From the NCBI RefSeq assembly GCF_042432825.1, contig NZ_JBHLWN010000098.1, positions 62,001 to 126,000 of the forward strand: 64,000 nt of DNA, in the 5' to 3' direction. The position numbers and the translations under genes are program-made. This DNA comes from Gordoniibacillus chartarius. Its GTDB lineage: Bacteria; Bacillota; Bacilli; Paenibacillales; NBRC-103111. The first letter of the stretch is position 1. Each line of letters starts with the position of its first letter. Of this stretch, positions 26,476-34,799 are shown one piece after another. A model generated the notes under the pieces. The model saw only the letters and a program-made list of their open reading frames with translations, had not been told where the DNA came from and made no database searches.

Positions 26476-28279
26476 CTCCCGCACCTCCACTACGATGTTC
26501 CCCATATGGCAAACGGAGCCGTATCACCGTACCGCTGCCGGGTGCAGCATCGATGTAAAGTCCGTAAGGCGGGCCATAAACGAGCTCAATCCGCCTGCGA
26601 ACGCTGCGAATGCCCAGACTTTCGCGGTTGTCCGCCCTGAGCGGATAAGGGTTTCCTATCGGCCCCTGCAAGCGGGAGACGAGCTCCCTATCCATACCGG
26701 CTCCGTTATCCGCCACCTCCATCGCCAGCTCCTCCCCTGTCCGGCGCACGCCGATGAACAGCCTCTTATCCGACGTCATGTCGCGAAAAGCATGCATAAA
26801 CACGTTCTCCACGAGGGGCTGCAGCAGAAACCTTGGAATTGCCCCGTTCAGGGCATCCTCATCCGCTTCGATGCGGGTCTCGAGATCGGTTTCGAACAGC
26901 TCGGCCTGCAGCTTCAAGTAGTGGCGAATGTGCTCGAGCTCCTCCCGCACGGTCGTCAGCGTTCGCACCGGCATCAGCGTATAGTTCATGGTCTCCGCAA
27001 CGGACTTGATGAGTGCCGATGTCTCTTTCTGCCCCTGCAGGAACAGCTTCCAATAGATTTCGTTGAACAAATTGTGCAAATAATGCGGATTGAGCTGTGC
27101 CTGAATCGCCCGCAGCTCCGCCTCCCGCTCGCTCAGCTGCGTCATATACACTTCTTTAATCAGCCGCTCCACCTGCTCCGTCATCGCGTTGAAGCTTTCC
27201 CCGATATACGCCAGCTCGTCCTTGGTGCGCACTTCGATGCGGGTGTCGAAGGCGCCGTTGCGCACCTTGTGCAGCCCCTTCACGAGCCGCTTCAGCGGCC
27301 TCAGCAGCTTGCCGGTGAACAGCACGACCAGGACGCTGCTGACCAGCATGCTGAGCAGGCCCGCATACAAAATTTGCTCGGAAATATTTCGATTCTTCTG
27401 GCGGACCTCCTCAAGCGATGTGCCGCTAAGAAGGGCGAACGCATACTTCGCCGAAAAGCTCTGCGCATATAATCTGTCATTGACGAAGGTCAGTCTTCCT
27501 ATTCCGGAGCTGCGCTCTTGGTATGCCTGCGGTTCCGTCCCTATCGGCTTATTGCTGTAAATCAGCTCCCGAGCGGAATTATACAAAAACACCTCGTCGG
27601 CTTCTTCCTTCATCAGCCCTTTGAACAAGCCCGAAAAAAACGATTCGTCGATCGTGATCACGAGCATTCCGTAAGTTTGCAGAAGGCTGTTCTTCATCCA
27701 GCGCGAGACGACGATGGATTGCCTGTAGCCGCCCGGCTCCAGCGAGCTCGGCAGCGGCAGGCTCATCCAGGCCAAATCCCCCGACGTGTTGTCGATTTTG
27801 GCGCGGATCGTGCGGTAGATGCCGGCGTCGAGCGTATTGATCACGGTAGTGTTAAAGCTGAAGTAAGAAGGATTGCCGTTCATGTCGTACAAATACAAGC
27901 CCGTGATATAGGGGGCATCCAGCTTGATTTGGAAAATTTGCTCGTCGATCTGCTTCTTGTCGTCATACAGACCGTACGGATCGGAGGCTGGCGCCCGTGC
28001 TTCGATGTTCTTGATTTTATTTTCGATCAACGGGTTGAATACGATCGCTTGGGAAATCCGGTACACCTCCTGCACATTCAGCTCGAACTTGGCCATCACG
28101 TCTTCGTTCGTACGCAAGTACTGCTTGCCGATCTCATCCCGGAGCAGCTGCATGCTGCTTTGGTGAGTCAGATAACCCGTCACGACGGAAGAGAGCAAAA
28201 TGATAACCGACAAGCTGAGAATCAGCTTGATCTTGAAGCTGCGATTGATGCCGAGAACTAGTCTTGCCACGTACTGCAT
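26462..28279 (-). CDS. Sensor histidine kinase (YesM-like)
   Basis: 605 residues. TM1 near 15-37 (FKIKLILSLSVIILLSSVV), an extracytoplasmic sensor (~40-295), TM2 (YAGLLSMLVSSVLVVLFTG), HAMP, a His_kinase domain with IQAQLNPHYLHNLFNEIYW (phospho-His), and a HATPase domain with VADNGAGMD. ATG 28279 is set by GGGAGGAATGGG; 27 upstream codons are not used. It is the first gene of the kinase-regulator pair. Confidence 0.93.
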   Translation of the reverse strand: MQYVARLVLGINRSFKIKLILSLSVIILLSSVVTGYLTHQSSMQLLRDEIGKQYLRTNEDVMAKFELNVQEVYRISQAIVFNPLIENKIKNIEARAPASDPYGLYDDKKQIDEQIFQIKLDAPYITGLYLYDMNGNPSYFSFNTTVINTLDAGIYRTIRAKIDNTSGDLAWMSLPLPSSLEPGGYRQSIVVSRWMKNSLLQTYGMLVITIDESFFSGLFKGLMKEEADEVFLYNSARELIYSNKPIGTEPQAYQERSSGIGRLTFVNDRLYAQSFSAKYAFALLSGTSLEEVRQKNRNISEQILYAGLLSMLVSSVLVVLFTGKLLRPLKRLVKGLHKVRNGAFDTRIEVRTKDELAYIGESFNAMTEQVERLIKEVYMTQLSEREAELRAIQAQLNPHYLHNLFNEIYWKLFLQGQKETSALIKSVAETMNYTLMPVRTLTTVREELEHIRHYLKLQAELFETDLETRIEADEDALNGAIPRFLLQPLVENVFMHAFRDMTSDKRLFIGVRRTGEELAMEVADNGAGMDRELVSRLQGPIGNPYPLRADNRESLGIRSVRRRIELVYGPPYGLYIDAAPGSGTVIRLRLPYGEHRSGGAGDAER

Positions 28280-28426
28280 CCCATTCCTCCCGCTTCCGCT
28301 ATCTAAAATCATTATTATAAGCATGTTTATTATCAGAATATTAACGACGCCTTTCGACATGCCTGACGCTTATGCTCGATACTCGATTCTCGACGGATCC
28401 AACCAAAAGTGGGATGGCTGCAATTT

Positions 28427-28464
28427 ATCGGAACTTCTGGGTTCGATGGTGCTCTGTTAGGATG
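28427..28464 (+). promoter_or_regulatory. Possible LysR-type dyad and promoter upstream of the F420-like oxidoreductase
   Basis: ATCGGAAC (28427-28434) and GGTTCGAT (28440-28447) form an imperfect dyad. It overlaps the -35 of a weak TTCTGG-17 bp-TAGGAT promoter, as expected for activation by a LysR protein. The convergent LysR gene is the candidate regulator (inference). Confidence 0.35.
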
Positions 28465-28493
28465 AAGACATAACCGGAAGGGAGAGATGGTAA

Positions 28494-29150
28494 ATGAAAA
28501 TCGCGGTACTGGGAACAGGTCATATGGGGAAGGCGCTGGTGCGCACGCTTGCTCCGCATCATACGAATGTTGTGTGGGGTTCGAGAACTCCGGCGGAGGC
28601 TGCCAAGCTGGCGGAGGAATGGGGATTGAAGCAGGTTGCTGCGGTTACTTATGAAGAGGCGCTGGCTGCGGACGTGCTGATTCCCGCCTTCAAATTCTGC
28701 GATATTTTGAATTGGGCCGAGGCGAATAAGGAGCAGTTGAAGGGGAAGACGGTCATCGATATTTCGAATCCGTTCAATTCCGATTTCTCCGGGTTCACCA
28801 TGGAGTGGGGAGCTTCGGCCGCCGAAGCGGTACAAAGTGCAATCCCGGATTCGAACGTCGTCGGCGCCTTCAAGAATACGTTCTTTCAAGTATTTGCCGA
28901 ACCGACCTTCGAGGGCCGGATCAGCGACGTACTGGTGACCGGAGACGACGAGGCGGTCCGCGCGCGGATCATCGCTCTGCTGGAGCCGCTCCCGTTCCGG
29001 TTCATCGACGCCGGCAAGCTGGCCAACAACCGCACGATTGAGCGCTTCACGCTGCTGGAGCTGGAGATCGCCAGCCGGTATAAGACATATCCGTACATTT
29101 CCGTTCAAATCTTCGGCGTTGCCAGTGTCGGCGCGGCGGTAAACGCCTGA
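28494..29150 (+). CDS. NADP oxidoreductase, coenzyme F420-dependent-type fold
   Basis: A 218-residue Rossmann protein with MKIAVLGTGHMGKALVRTLA (GxGxxG nucleotide site) and NVVWGSRTPAEA (Ser/Arg suited to NADP). VIDISNPFN and VVGAFKNTFFQ follow, the pattern of the NADPH:F420 oxidoreductase/YqcZ-like group. Firmicutes of this type usually lack F420, so the cofactor partner is probably different. GGAAGGGAGAG lies upstream of the ATG. Its last 46 bp overlap the 3' end of the LysR gene on the other strand. Confidence 0.88.
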   Translation: MKIAVLGTGHMGKALVRTLAPHHTNVVWGSRTPAEAAKLAEEWGLKQVAAVTYEEALAADVLIPAFKFCDILNWAEANKEQLKGKTVIDISNPFNSDFSGFTMEWGASAAEAVQSAIPDSNVVGAFKNTFFQVFAEPTFEGRISDVLVTGDDEAVRARIIALLEPLPFRFIDAGKLANNRTIERFTLLELEIASRYKTYPYISVQIFGVASVGAAVNA

Positions 29151-29998
29151 CGCAGATGCGGCAGCAGCTTCGCCGCCTTGTCGGGCTGCAGGCTCGCGAC
29201 GGCAATCGTGCGGCAGGCGTCGGCATCGTCCAGAGGCAGAATGCGGATCCGGCTTGGCGCTACGTGCCATACGAGCGATTCCGGCAGCACGGTCATGCCG
29301 CTGCCGGAAGTTACGTAGCCGAGGATCATCTCATGGAAGCCAATTTCGGTGGCGATGTTCATCGGCAGTCCGGACGCTTCGAACAGACTGGTCAGCTTGG
29401 CGCGAATCGTGCAGCCGTACGGGTAGAGGATCAGCCTCTCTCTGCTGAGCTCCTCCAAGGACAGCAAGCTGCGCGCAGCCATGGTATGATCTGCGGGCAT
29501 CACCGCAAACAAGGGCTCCCGGTATAAATCCGTCATCCATACCGAAGGATGCTTGCTGACGCGCTCGGCGACAAGGACGTCGACGACTCCCTGCAGAAGC
29601 GACTCGTAGGCCTCCTGAGTGGCGTGGTGTAAGGCCAGCTCGACCTCGCGGCCCTGCTTCTTCAGCTCGGATAATGCCGCTGAAGACAAATACCTGGCTG
29701 CAATATCCGGCAGCGTTGCGATCGTTAGACGGCTCCATTCCCTATGCGCCCCGAGCGCCTCATTCAGAGTGGACAGCCTCTCCAGCACATGAACGGCCTC
29801 CTCGTACACCAGCTGCCCGGCTTCGGTTAATTCCACGCCCGATGAGGATCGCGTCACGAGCCGCACGTCCAGCTGTTTCTCCAAGCTTTGAAGCTGCTTG
29901 CTAAGCGCTGTATGAGTCAGATGCAGCGCTTCGCTTGCTTTCGCGATGCTCTTCCTCCTTGCAATCTCCACAAATCCGCGCAGGAACTCTGTATTCAT
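29105..29998 (-). CDS. LysR-family transcriptional regulator
   Basis: 297 residues. An N-terminal winged helix (FLRGFVEIARRKSIAKASEA, HTALSKQLQSLEKQL) is followed by a type-2 periplasmic-binding-like effector domain (~90-290). It is convergent with and overlaps the oxidoreductase gene by 46 bp. Antisense overlap and a dyad upstream of that gene suggest they are functionally linked. Confidence 0.92.
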   Translation of the reverse strand: MNTEFLRGFVEIARRKSIAKASEALHLTHTALSKQLQSLEKQLDVRLVTRSSSGVELTEAGQLVYEEAVHVLERLSTLNEALGAHREWSRLTIATLPDIAARYLSSAALSELKKQGREVELALHHATQEAYESLLQGVVDVLVAERVSKHPSVWMTDLYREPLFAVMPADHTMAARSLLSLEELSRERLILYPYGCTIRAKLTSLFEASGLPMNIATEIGFHEMILGYVTSGSGMTVLPESLVWHVAPSRIRILPLDDADACRTIAVASLQPDKAAKLLPHLRQAFTAAPTLATPKI

Positions 29999-30409
29999 CC
30001 GTATGCATGACCCCTCTATCCGAAATCATCTGTTATCACGTACCTGTATCGTAGCACATAGGGCGCCAGCCATCCAGATGCTGTAAAATGGCGCCGCTTA
30101 CGCCCGCAACAACCCCGCCGGCTCTACAGATGCTTGTCCGCAGATCGACGCCTTCATCGCCTTCCCGCCCAACTCATTTTTCGATAGGAAAAAATCGTTA
30201 TAGCCGTACGTTCGCGAACCGGAGATGGTATAATAACAATCGGCTGGAAAAAATGGGCAAGACGGATGCCGTGAGTGAGCATCATTACCACCGGTTTACA
30301 AATAAATTAGGTTTCAAGTATTGACTTCAGGAACTGTAAATATTATCGTAACAGATAGCAGGCCTGATTTCCGGGCCATATACAAATAGATATTTTTCAG
30401 GAGAAGGAA
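29999..30409. other. Intergenic region between LysR and MFS genes
   Basis: 411 bp with no convincing gene; one 78-codon frame at 30088-30324 lacks a ribosome binding site and a plausible protein. It holds the start region of the LysR gene on the left and the MFS promoter on the right. Confidence 0.6.
30321..30349 (+). promoter_or_regulatory. Promoter candidate of the MFS exporter
   Basis: TTGACT (30321-30326), exactly 17 bp, then TATCGT (30344-30349), about 60 bp upstream of the start codon. Confidence 0.55.
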
Positions 30410-31855
30410 GTGGAATCGAGAATGAAGCAATACAATACGAAGGCGATTATGGCGTCGCTGCTCATTTGCGGCTTCGTCGGCATGTTCAGCGAAACGGCGC
30501 TCAACATTGCGATCACCAATTTAATGGAAGTTTTCCACATTACCGCCGCGACCGCTCAATGGCTCACGACAGGGTTTCTGCTGACGCTCGGCGTCCTGAT
30601 GCCGATGACCGGCCTTCTGCTGCAATGGTTTACGACAAGACAGCTGTTCGTCTTCTCGCTCGCCAGCTCGATTGTCGGCACTTTGGTCGGAGCGCTGGCG
30701 TTCAATTTTGAAATGCTGATGGTCGCGCGCGTTCTGCAGGCAGCCGGTATGGGCCTCTTAATCCCGCTTATGTTCAATACGATCCTCGTCGTCTATCCGC
30801 CGGATAAGCGCGGAGCGGCGATGGGCTTCGTCGGTCTCGTCATCATGTTCGCACCGGCGATCGGCCCGACTGTGGCCGGTCTCCTGATTGAATATTTGGC
30901 ATGGAACTATATTTTCTGGCTGTCGCTTCCGTTCCTGATTATTGGGCTGCTGGTAGGTCTGAAGTTCCTGGAGAACGTCACCGAGGTAACGAAGCCCCGC
31001 ATCGATGTGCTGTCCGTCGTATTGTCGACGATCGGCTTCGGCGGCGTCGTATTCGGCTTCAGCAAAGCGGGTGAAGGCGACGGAGGCTGGACCAGCCCGG
31101 TTGTGATCGCTTGTATCGTCATTGGGCTGATTGCGATCCTGCTGTTTGCGCTGCGGCAGCTGTCGATGCGCGAACCGATGATGAACCTTCGCGTCTTCAA
31201 GTACCCGATGTTCATCATGGGTCTCCTGCTGGTGCTGTCTTGCATGATGATCATTTTGTCGAGCATGATTATTTTGCCGATGTATCTCCAGAATGGCATG
31301 AAGCTGTCCGCATTCACCGCCGGACTTATGCTGCTGCCGGGCAGCGCGCTGAACGGCATTTTGTCGCCGCGGATGGGCCGCCTGTTCGACAAGTACGGTC
31401 CGAAGTGGCTCGTCATTCCGGGCCTCGCCATTGTCGGAGCGATGCTGTGGTTCTTCTCCGGCATTACGCCGGCATCTTCGATCGCCTTCATCGTCGCCCT
31501 GCATATCGGACTCATGGTCGGCATCTCCATGGTGTGGATGCCGGCGCAGACGAACGGCCTGAACCAGCTGCCGCCGGAGCTGTACCCGCACGGGACAGCG
31601 GTAATGAACACGCTGCAGCAGGTTGCGGGCGCGATCGGCACGGCGGTTGCGATCAGCATCCTGACAAGCGGCATGGAGAAGTATTTGCACAGCTCTCCTG
31701 CGCCGAACGAGATGAACGAGATCGCCAAAGCGATGACCTTCGGCTCGCAGCACGTGTTCTTGTTCGCCATGATCGTCACGCTGATCGGTCTGGCACTGGC
31801 GTTCTTCATCCGCCGCGTCGTCGTTCAGCACCGGGCGATGCATCCGTCGCATTAA
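30410..31855 (+). CDS. MFS multidrug exporter, DHA2 (EmrB/QacA-like) family
   Basis: 481 residues with 14 predicted membrane segments. Motif A-like region and LSVVLSTIGFGGVVFGFSKA are visible, and NALQQVAGAIG-like MNTLQQVAGAIGTAVAISIL matches the DHA2 motif of segment 11. Such proteins export drugs with protons. The GTG at 30410 lies 6 nt after AGGAGAAGGAA; an ATG four codons on is the alternative. It is monocistronic, with its own promoter and terminator. Confidence 0.92.
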   Translation: MESRMKQYNTKAIMASLLICGFVGMFSETALNIAITNLMEVFHITAATAQWLTTGFLLTLGVLMPMTGLLLQWFTTRQLFVFSLASSIVGTLVGALAFNFEMLMVARVLQAAGMGLLIPLMFNTILVVYPPDKRGAAMGFVGLVIMFAPAIGPTVAGLLIEYLAWNYIFWLSLPFLIIGLLVGLKFLENVTEVTKPRIDVLSVVLSTIGFGGVVFGFSKAGEGDGGWTSPVVIACIVIGLIAILLFALRQLSMREPMMNLRVFKYPMFIMGLLLVLSCMMIILSSMIILPMYLQNGMKLSAFTAGLMLLPGSALNGILSPRMGRLFDKYGPKWLVIPGLAIVGAMLWFFSGITPASSIAFIVALHIGLMVGISMVWMPAQTNGLNQLPPELYPHGTAVMNTLQQVAGAIGTAVAISILTSGMEKYLHSSPAPNEMNEIAKAMTFGSQHVFLFAMIVTLIGLALAFFIRRVVVQHRAMHPSH

Positions 31856-31861
31856 TCTTTG

Positions 31862-31886
31862 AAAGGGAGCCTGCGGGCTCCTTTTT
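31862..31886 (+). terminator. Rho-independent terminator
   Basis: GGAGCC (31866-31871) TGCG GGCTCC (31876-31881) followed by TTTTT. Confidence 0.88.
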
Positions 31887-32214
31887 GTTTCGAAGTCCGG
31901 ATTCGTCGAAAAGGACACTACCTCCAAATCGGCTCATTGGATGTTCCAACCCATGCGGCCCCGAACACCGTTCATTCGTGTTTTGATTGTTGTTCCGCCG
32001 CCTTGCATCCTTTCCCCGTTTGTGGCGAACTATGGATATATTGAACCATGCGGCAAAGAATGCCCGCTTCCTTTCGAATTGGAGAGGAGTCACACAAGAA
32101 AGCAGCATTCCGTTCCTACGAGTTGGATGCTGCTTCTTTCGCTGTATTTACCTAAACGTGCAAAACGGATCGGTTCGCATACTGCTTCGGTACGCTCCAA
32201 GTGATGTCATAAAC
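31887..32214. other. Intergenic region entering the AT-rich patch
   Basis: 328 bp without a supported gene. A hairpin with arms AGCAGCAT (32101-32108) and ATGCTGCT (32127-32134), with extensions, lies before the 3' end of the stalk gene and could end either transcript. Short frames here lack ribosome binding sites. Confidence 0.5.
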
Positions 32215-33000
32215 CTACTTGCTGAAATAGGAATCGGCAAGCAGTCCTTCTTGGCTATGTTTCTCACTTAACGGCGCATAGTACAGGTAGACTCGGGTTA
32301 CCGGTCCTTTGTTGAAACGTACGGTACCTTGCCACGCATTTATGGTTACCGGAGGAAAATTCCCCGCATTACCTTGATAGGTATAGGACTGGCTGGCGTT
32401 CTCGATGGGATACTCGTTTCCGTCTTGATCCTTAACATGATATGTGTGCCAGCCGTCGCTTTCATTTGCCAGATAACGGATAACCATGGTCTTGAAATCC
32501 TGCTTGCCGACGTCAAATACTAACTTTTGATTCTCAACGATTCCTTGACCAGGGTTCTCAGTTTTTAACCAAAACACTTTTTGAACGTAATCATAAAAGT
32601 TTAACTTGTTCTCGTCCTTCAGCATAAAATTTACAATTGAATTGGGTACGTCTGAAGCTGGATTCATATTGGGAACATTGTTGTTTGGCAAAACAGAAGA
32701 TTCAGTCCGCTTTGTTTCAATCTGGATCGTGTTTGTTGCAGCATCCCAGTCAATTTCCATTCCCGTTGCTTCGGCCAACGCCCGTACAGGTAGATAGGAA
32801 GAACCACCATATACAATCGGCGCCAAGATTTGTCCGTCTGGATCTTTCGGCACCCAAGCGGCTTTATCGATGGTAAATTTGATGTCCTTATTCAGATAAG
32901 CTTGAATTGACTCAACTGCAGATCCGGCATAAATACCGCCCGCAAAAGACAGAGTGGTGATCCCGCTTAATGCTAGTGAATAAAGCAGCTTTTTCCTCAC
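32215..33000 (-). CDS. Secreted stalk-domain protein
   Basis: About 261 residues. A signal peptide (RKKLLYSLALSGITTLSFAG...YAGSA) precedes a copper amine oxidase N-terminal domain (~25-95: FTIDKAAWVPKDPDGQ, SSYLPVRALAEATGMEIDWD). A ~150-residue beta-rich C-terminal domain of unknown type follows. GTG 33000 is preferred because TGGGGGCC lies upstream; the ATG nine codons earlier has no RBS. The gene is AT-rich compared with most of the window and marks the edge of a compositionally distinct patch. Confidence 0.8.
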   Translation of the reverse strand: MRKKLLYSLALSGITTLSFAGGIYAGSAVESIQAYLNKDIKFTIDKAAWVPKDPDGQILAPIVYGGSSYLPVRALAEATGMEIDWDAATNTIQIETKRTESSVLPNNNVPNMNPASDVPNSIVNFMLKDENKLNFYDYVQKVFWLKTENPGQGIVENQKLVFDVGKQDFKTMVIRYLANESDGWHTYHVKDQDGNEYPIENASQSYTYQGNAGNFPPVTINAWQGTVRFNKGPVTRVYLYYAPLSEKHSQEGLLADSYFSK

Positions 33001-33108
33001 GATTAATTGGCCCCCAATTATCTCCATAGCAAAAATTAATGATGATTATTCGACAATTCCCATAATACTCCTCCAACGAACTCAAAAAATATATGAATCA
33101 ACTCGTTT

Positions 33109-33555
33109 CTAGCTCCCTGTGACCGGTTGCTCAACGACATACCCTGCACCTGTAGATAAAAAGGGCCCGATTGTAATAACCAGACCCTCGTGCAGGGATT
33201 TCCCAATACCGTGACTGCACAGATTCTTAATAACATTATAGCCGCCTTTATTAGCCTCGATTTCAATAATCCTTCCGATTTCGTTCAATCTTACTCCATG
33301 ATTAAGGGAAGAGATTACTTTCATCATCGTATTGTGTGTGTATCGACAGAGACGCAGTAATGATGGGTTGAATGGATGTATCGGAAAAGAATGTCCTTCA
33401 TTGTTAATGCTTATACAGGTGTTGCCTGAGAAATTGTATGTTTTTTTGGGTGCCGGTACAGCCCCATGCCCTTTCAAAAACCTTCCCCCAATTTCGTCCA
33501 GTTCCCTTGTCGTATCACCGACAAGAGCGTTTTGTTTCATTTCACTAATCGTCAA
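33109..33555 (-). pseudogene. Degenerate type I methionine aminopeptidase gene
   Basis: The translation keeps recognisable blocks of MetAP: TTRELDEIGGRFLKGHGAVP, YNFSGNTCISIN, VIKNLCSHGIGKSLHE and GLVITIGPFLSTGAG. The stretch between the second and third blocks, which should contain the metal-binding aspartates, is mostly deleted or replaced. Sequence between SLHE and GLVITI is also missing, and the usual Glu-Pro is Gly-Pro. The normal N-terminal ~40 residues are absent. It is therefore almost surely inactive. A functional map gene must exist elsewhere. Confidence 0.75.
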
Positions 33556-33795
33556 TGCAATTTCCGGATAAACATTCCATTATCCTCGACGATCGTTCAG
33601 AAATTTCTATTTCAGACTTGACAATCCGGGCACAGAAGGAATGTAGTCGCAAAGTCATGGCTTGACATGTGAAACTCTATCTAACCCCCTACCACCGGTA
33701 TATTTTTTGACTGCTTTAATGGAAAATTATGAAGGAAAAATAAGTGTAATGTCGAATTGTAGTACTTATATTCCCATTACAAGGAGCGAGTCCTA

Positions 33796-34299
33796 ATGAA
33801 TTGTTATCTCCATGCCGAATCCCCTTCGATTGGCACTTGTGTCGGATGCGGCAAATTTATTTGTAATGAATGCAATACAGAACTCGAACGTAAAAATTAT
33901 TGCAAAAATTGTGTGAATGATTTAGTTGCGGAGAACAAAAGAAAAATAGAGCGTTTGGAAGATAAACAACAACCTATGGTGTTTATGAATGCAGGTGGAG
34001 GAGGGGCTTCCTCAAGTTCAAGCAGTTCAAGCGCCGCGGCTGGCGGAAGCGGCCTGGCAGTGCCAATCTACACCAAGAATCGAATTACCGCAGCCATTTT
34101 AGCATTGCTTCTTGGCGGCCTTGGTGCACATAAGTTTTACCTAGGCAAAATAGGATTAGGGATTGTTTACCTCATTTTCTGCTGGACTTGGATCCCAACC
34201 ATTATTGGATTTATCGAGGGCATTATTTACTTGGTAAATTCGGATGAGAGCTTTGCTCTCAAGCATGATCAAGGATACGCGATGTCATTAAGAAGATAA
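33796..34299 (+). CDS. TM2-domain protein with N-terminal zinc finger
   Basis: 167 residues. An N-terminal Cys/His cluster (MNCYLHAES, CVGCGKFICNEC, NYCKNC) resembles a B-box/ribbon zinc finger. A charged helix and a Gly/Ser linker (SSSSSSSSAAAGG) lead to a TM2 domain: AAILALLLGGLGAHKFYLGK, then a second segment FCWTWIPTIIGFIEGIIYLV and DESFAL. AAGGAGCGAG precedes the ATG. TM2 proteins sit in the membrane and their bacterial function is unknown. The gene is AT-rich and followed by its own terminator. Confidence 0.88.
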   Translation: MNCYLHAESPSIGTCVGCGKFICNECNTELERKNYCKNCVNDLVAENKRKIERLEDKQQPMVFMNAGGGGASSSSSSSSAAAGGSGLAVPIYTKNRITAAILALLLGGLGAHKFYLGKIGLGIVYLIFCWTWIPTIIGFIEGIIYLVNSDESFALKHDQGYAMSLRR

Positions 34300-34314
34300 T
34301 CAATCTATAAATAG

Positions 34315-34336
34315 GCCGCCGATTTGGCGGCTTTTT
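34315..34336 (+). terminator. Rho-independent terminator
   Basis: GCCGCC (34315-34320) GATTT GGCGGC (34326-34331) followed by TTTTT. Confidence 0.88.
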
Positions 34337-34429
34337 GGCCTTTTAGGAATTTACTTGAATTTGCTATATTGATTTAATCATTACACATATTTGTGGTGGC
34401 ATGGTTTCCCTTCAAAAGGAGGTGGAGCC

Positions 34430-34525
34430 ACGGAAGTTAAAGATGCTATCCTCTTCATGATCGATTTTTCAACCTTTGTTGTTGCTCTTCTGACATACAT
34501 CACGAATAACTTCAAGAAAAAGTAA
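34430..34525 (+). CDS. Holin-like toxin miniprotein (type I toxin-like), non-standard start
   Basis: An in-frame stretch encodes EVKDAILFMIDFSTFVVALL followed by TYITNNFKKK. This is an acidic head, one membrane helix and a lysine tail, as in Firmicute 'putative holin-like toxins' (the TxpA/BsrG-like type). AAAGGAGG (34415-34422) sits 7 nt before the first codon, which is ACG instead of ATG. Either ACG is used poorly or the start codon has mutated and the gene is dying. A hairpin terminator follows directly. Known relatives are silenced by an antisense RNA reading into the 3' end. Confidence 0.65.
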   Translation, partial: TEVKDAILFMIDFSTFVVALLTYITNNFKKK

Positions 34526-34560
34526 AAACCCGCCCTTAGGTGACCGCCGAGGGAGGTTTT
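34525..34560 (+). terminator. Terminator of the holin-like toxin
   Basis: AAAACC plus CCCT (34525-34536) pair with AGGG plus GGTTTT (34550-34560), ending in TTTT. The shape is typical of holin-like toxin loci. Confidence 0.75.
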
Positions 34561-34589
34561 ATTGTGCCATTCATAACTTGAACTTGGTC

Positions 34590-34618
34590 TTACTATTGGG
34601 TTTCTATCATAAGTGCAA
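34590..34618 (-). promoter_or_regulatory. Candidate antisense promoter facing the holin-like toxin
   Basis: On the minus strand TTGCAC (34613-34618) and TAGTAA (34590-34595) are exactly 17 bp apart and point into the toxin 3' end. Position fits an antitoxin RNA; the match is moderate. Confidence 0.3.
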
Positions 34619-34799
34619 AAGTTTCAACAAGTGAGTTCAAGCGCTGCTCTCCTGGATACACAAGACCTTATCAAAGATACTTCTTTCCTCGCCTGTTAAC
34701 AAGCTATTAAACGAAAAACAGCAAAAAGGACCGCAGCAGACCGCCTCCCGGCAACCCGCCACAGCCCTCCACCCCGCGTCCGACGCGGATTCGCCGCTC

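Noticed and set aside
30088..30324. 78-codon frame between LysR and MFS genes
   Set aside because: No Shine-Dalgarno site, and the proline/threonine-rich translation resembles no known protein.
31859..32271. Overlapping short plus-strand frames
   Set aside because: They start inside or next to a terminator, lack RBS, and one overlaps the stalk gene antisense.
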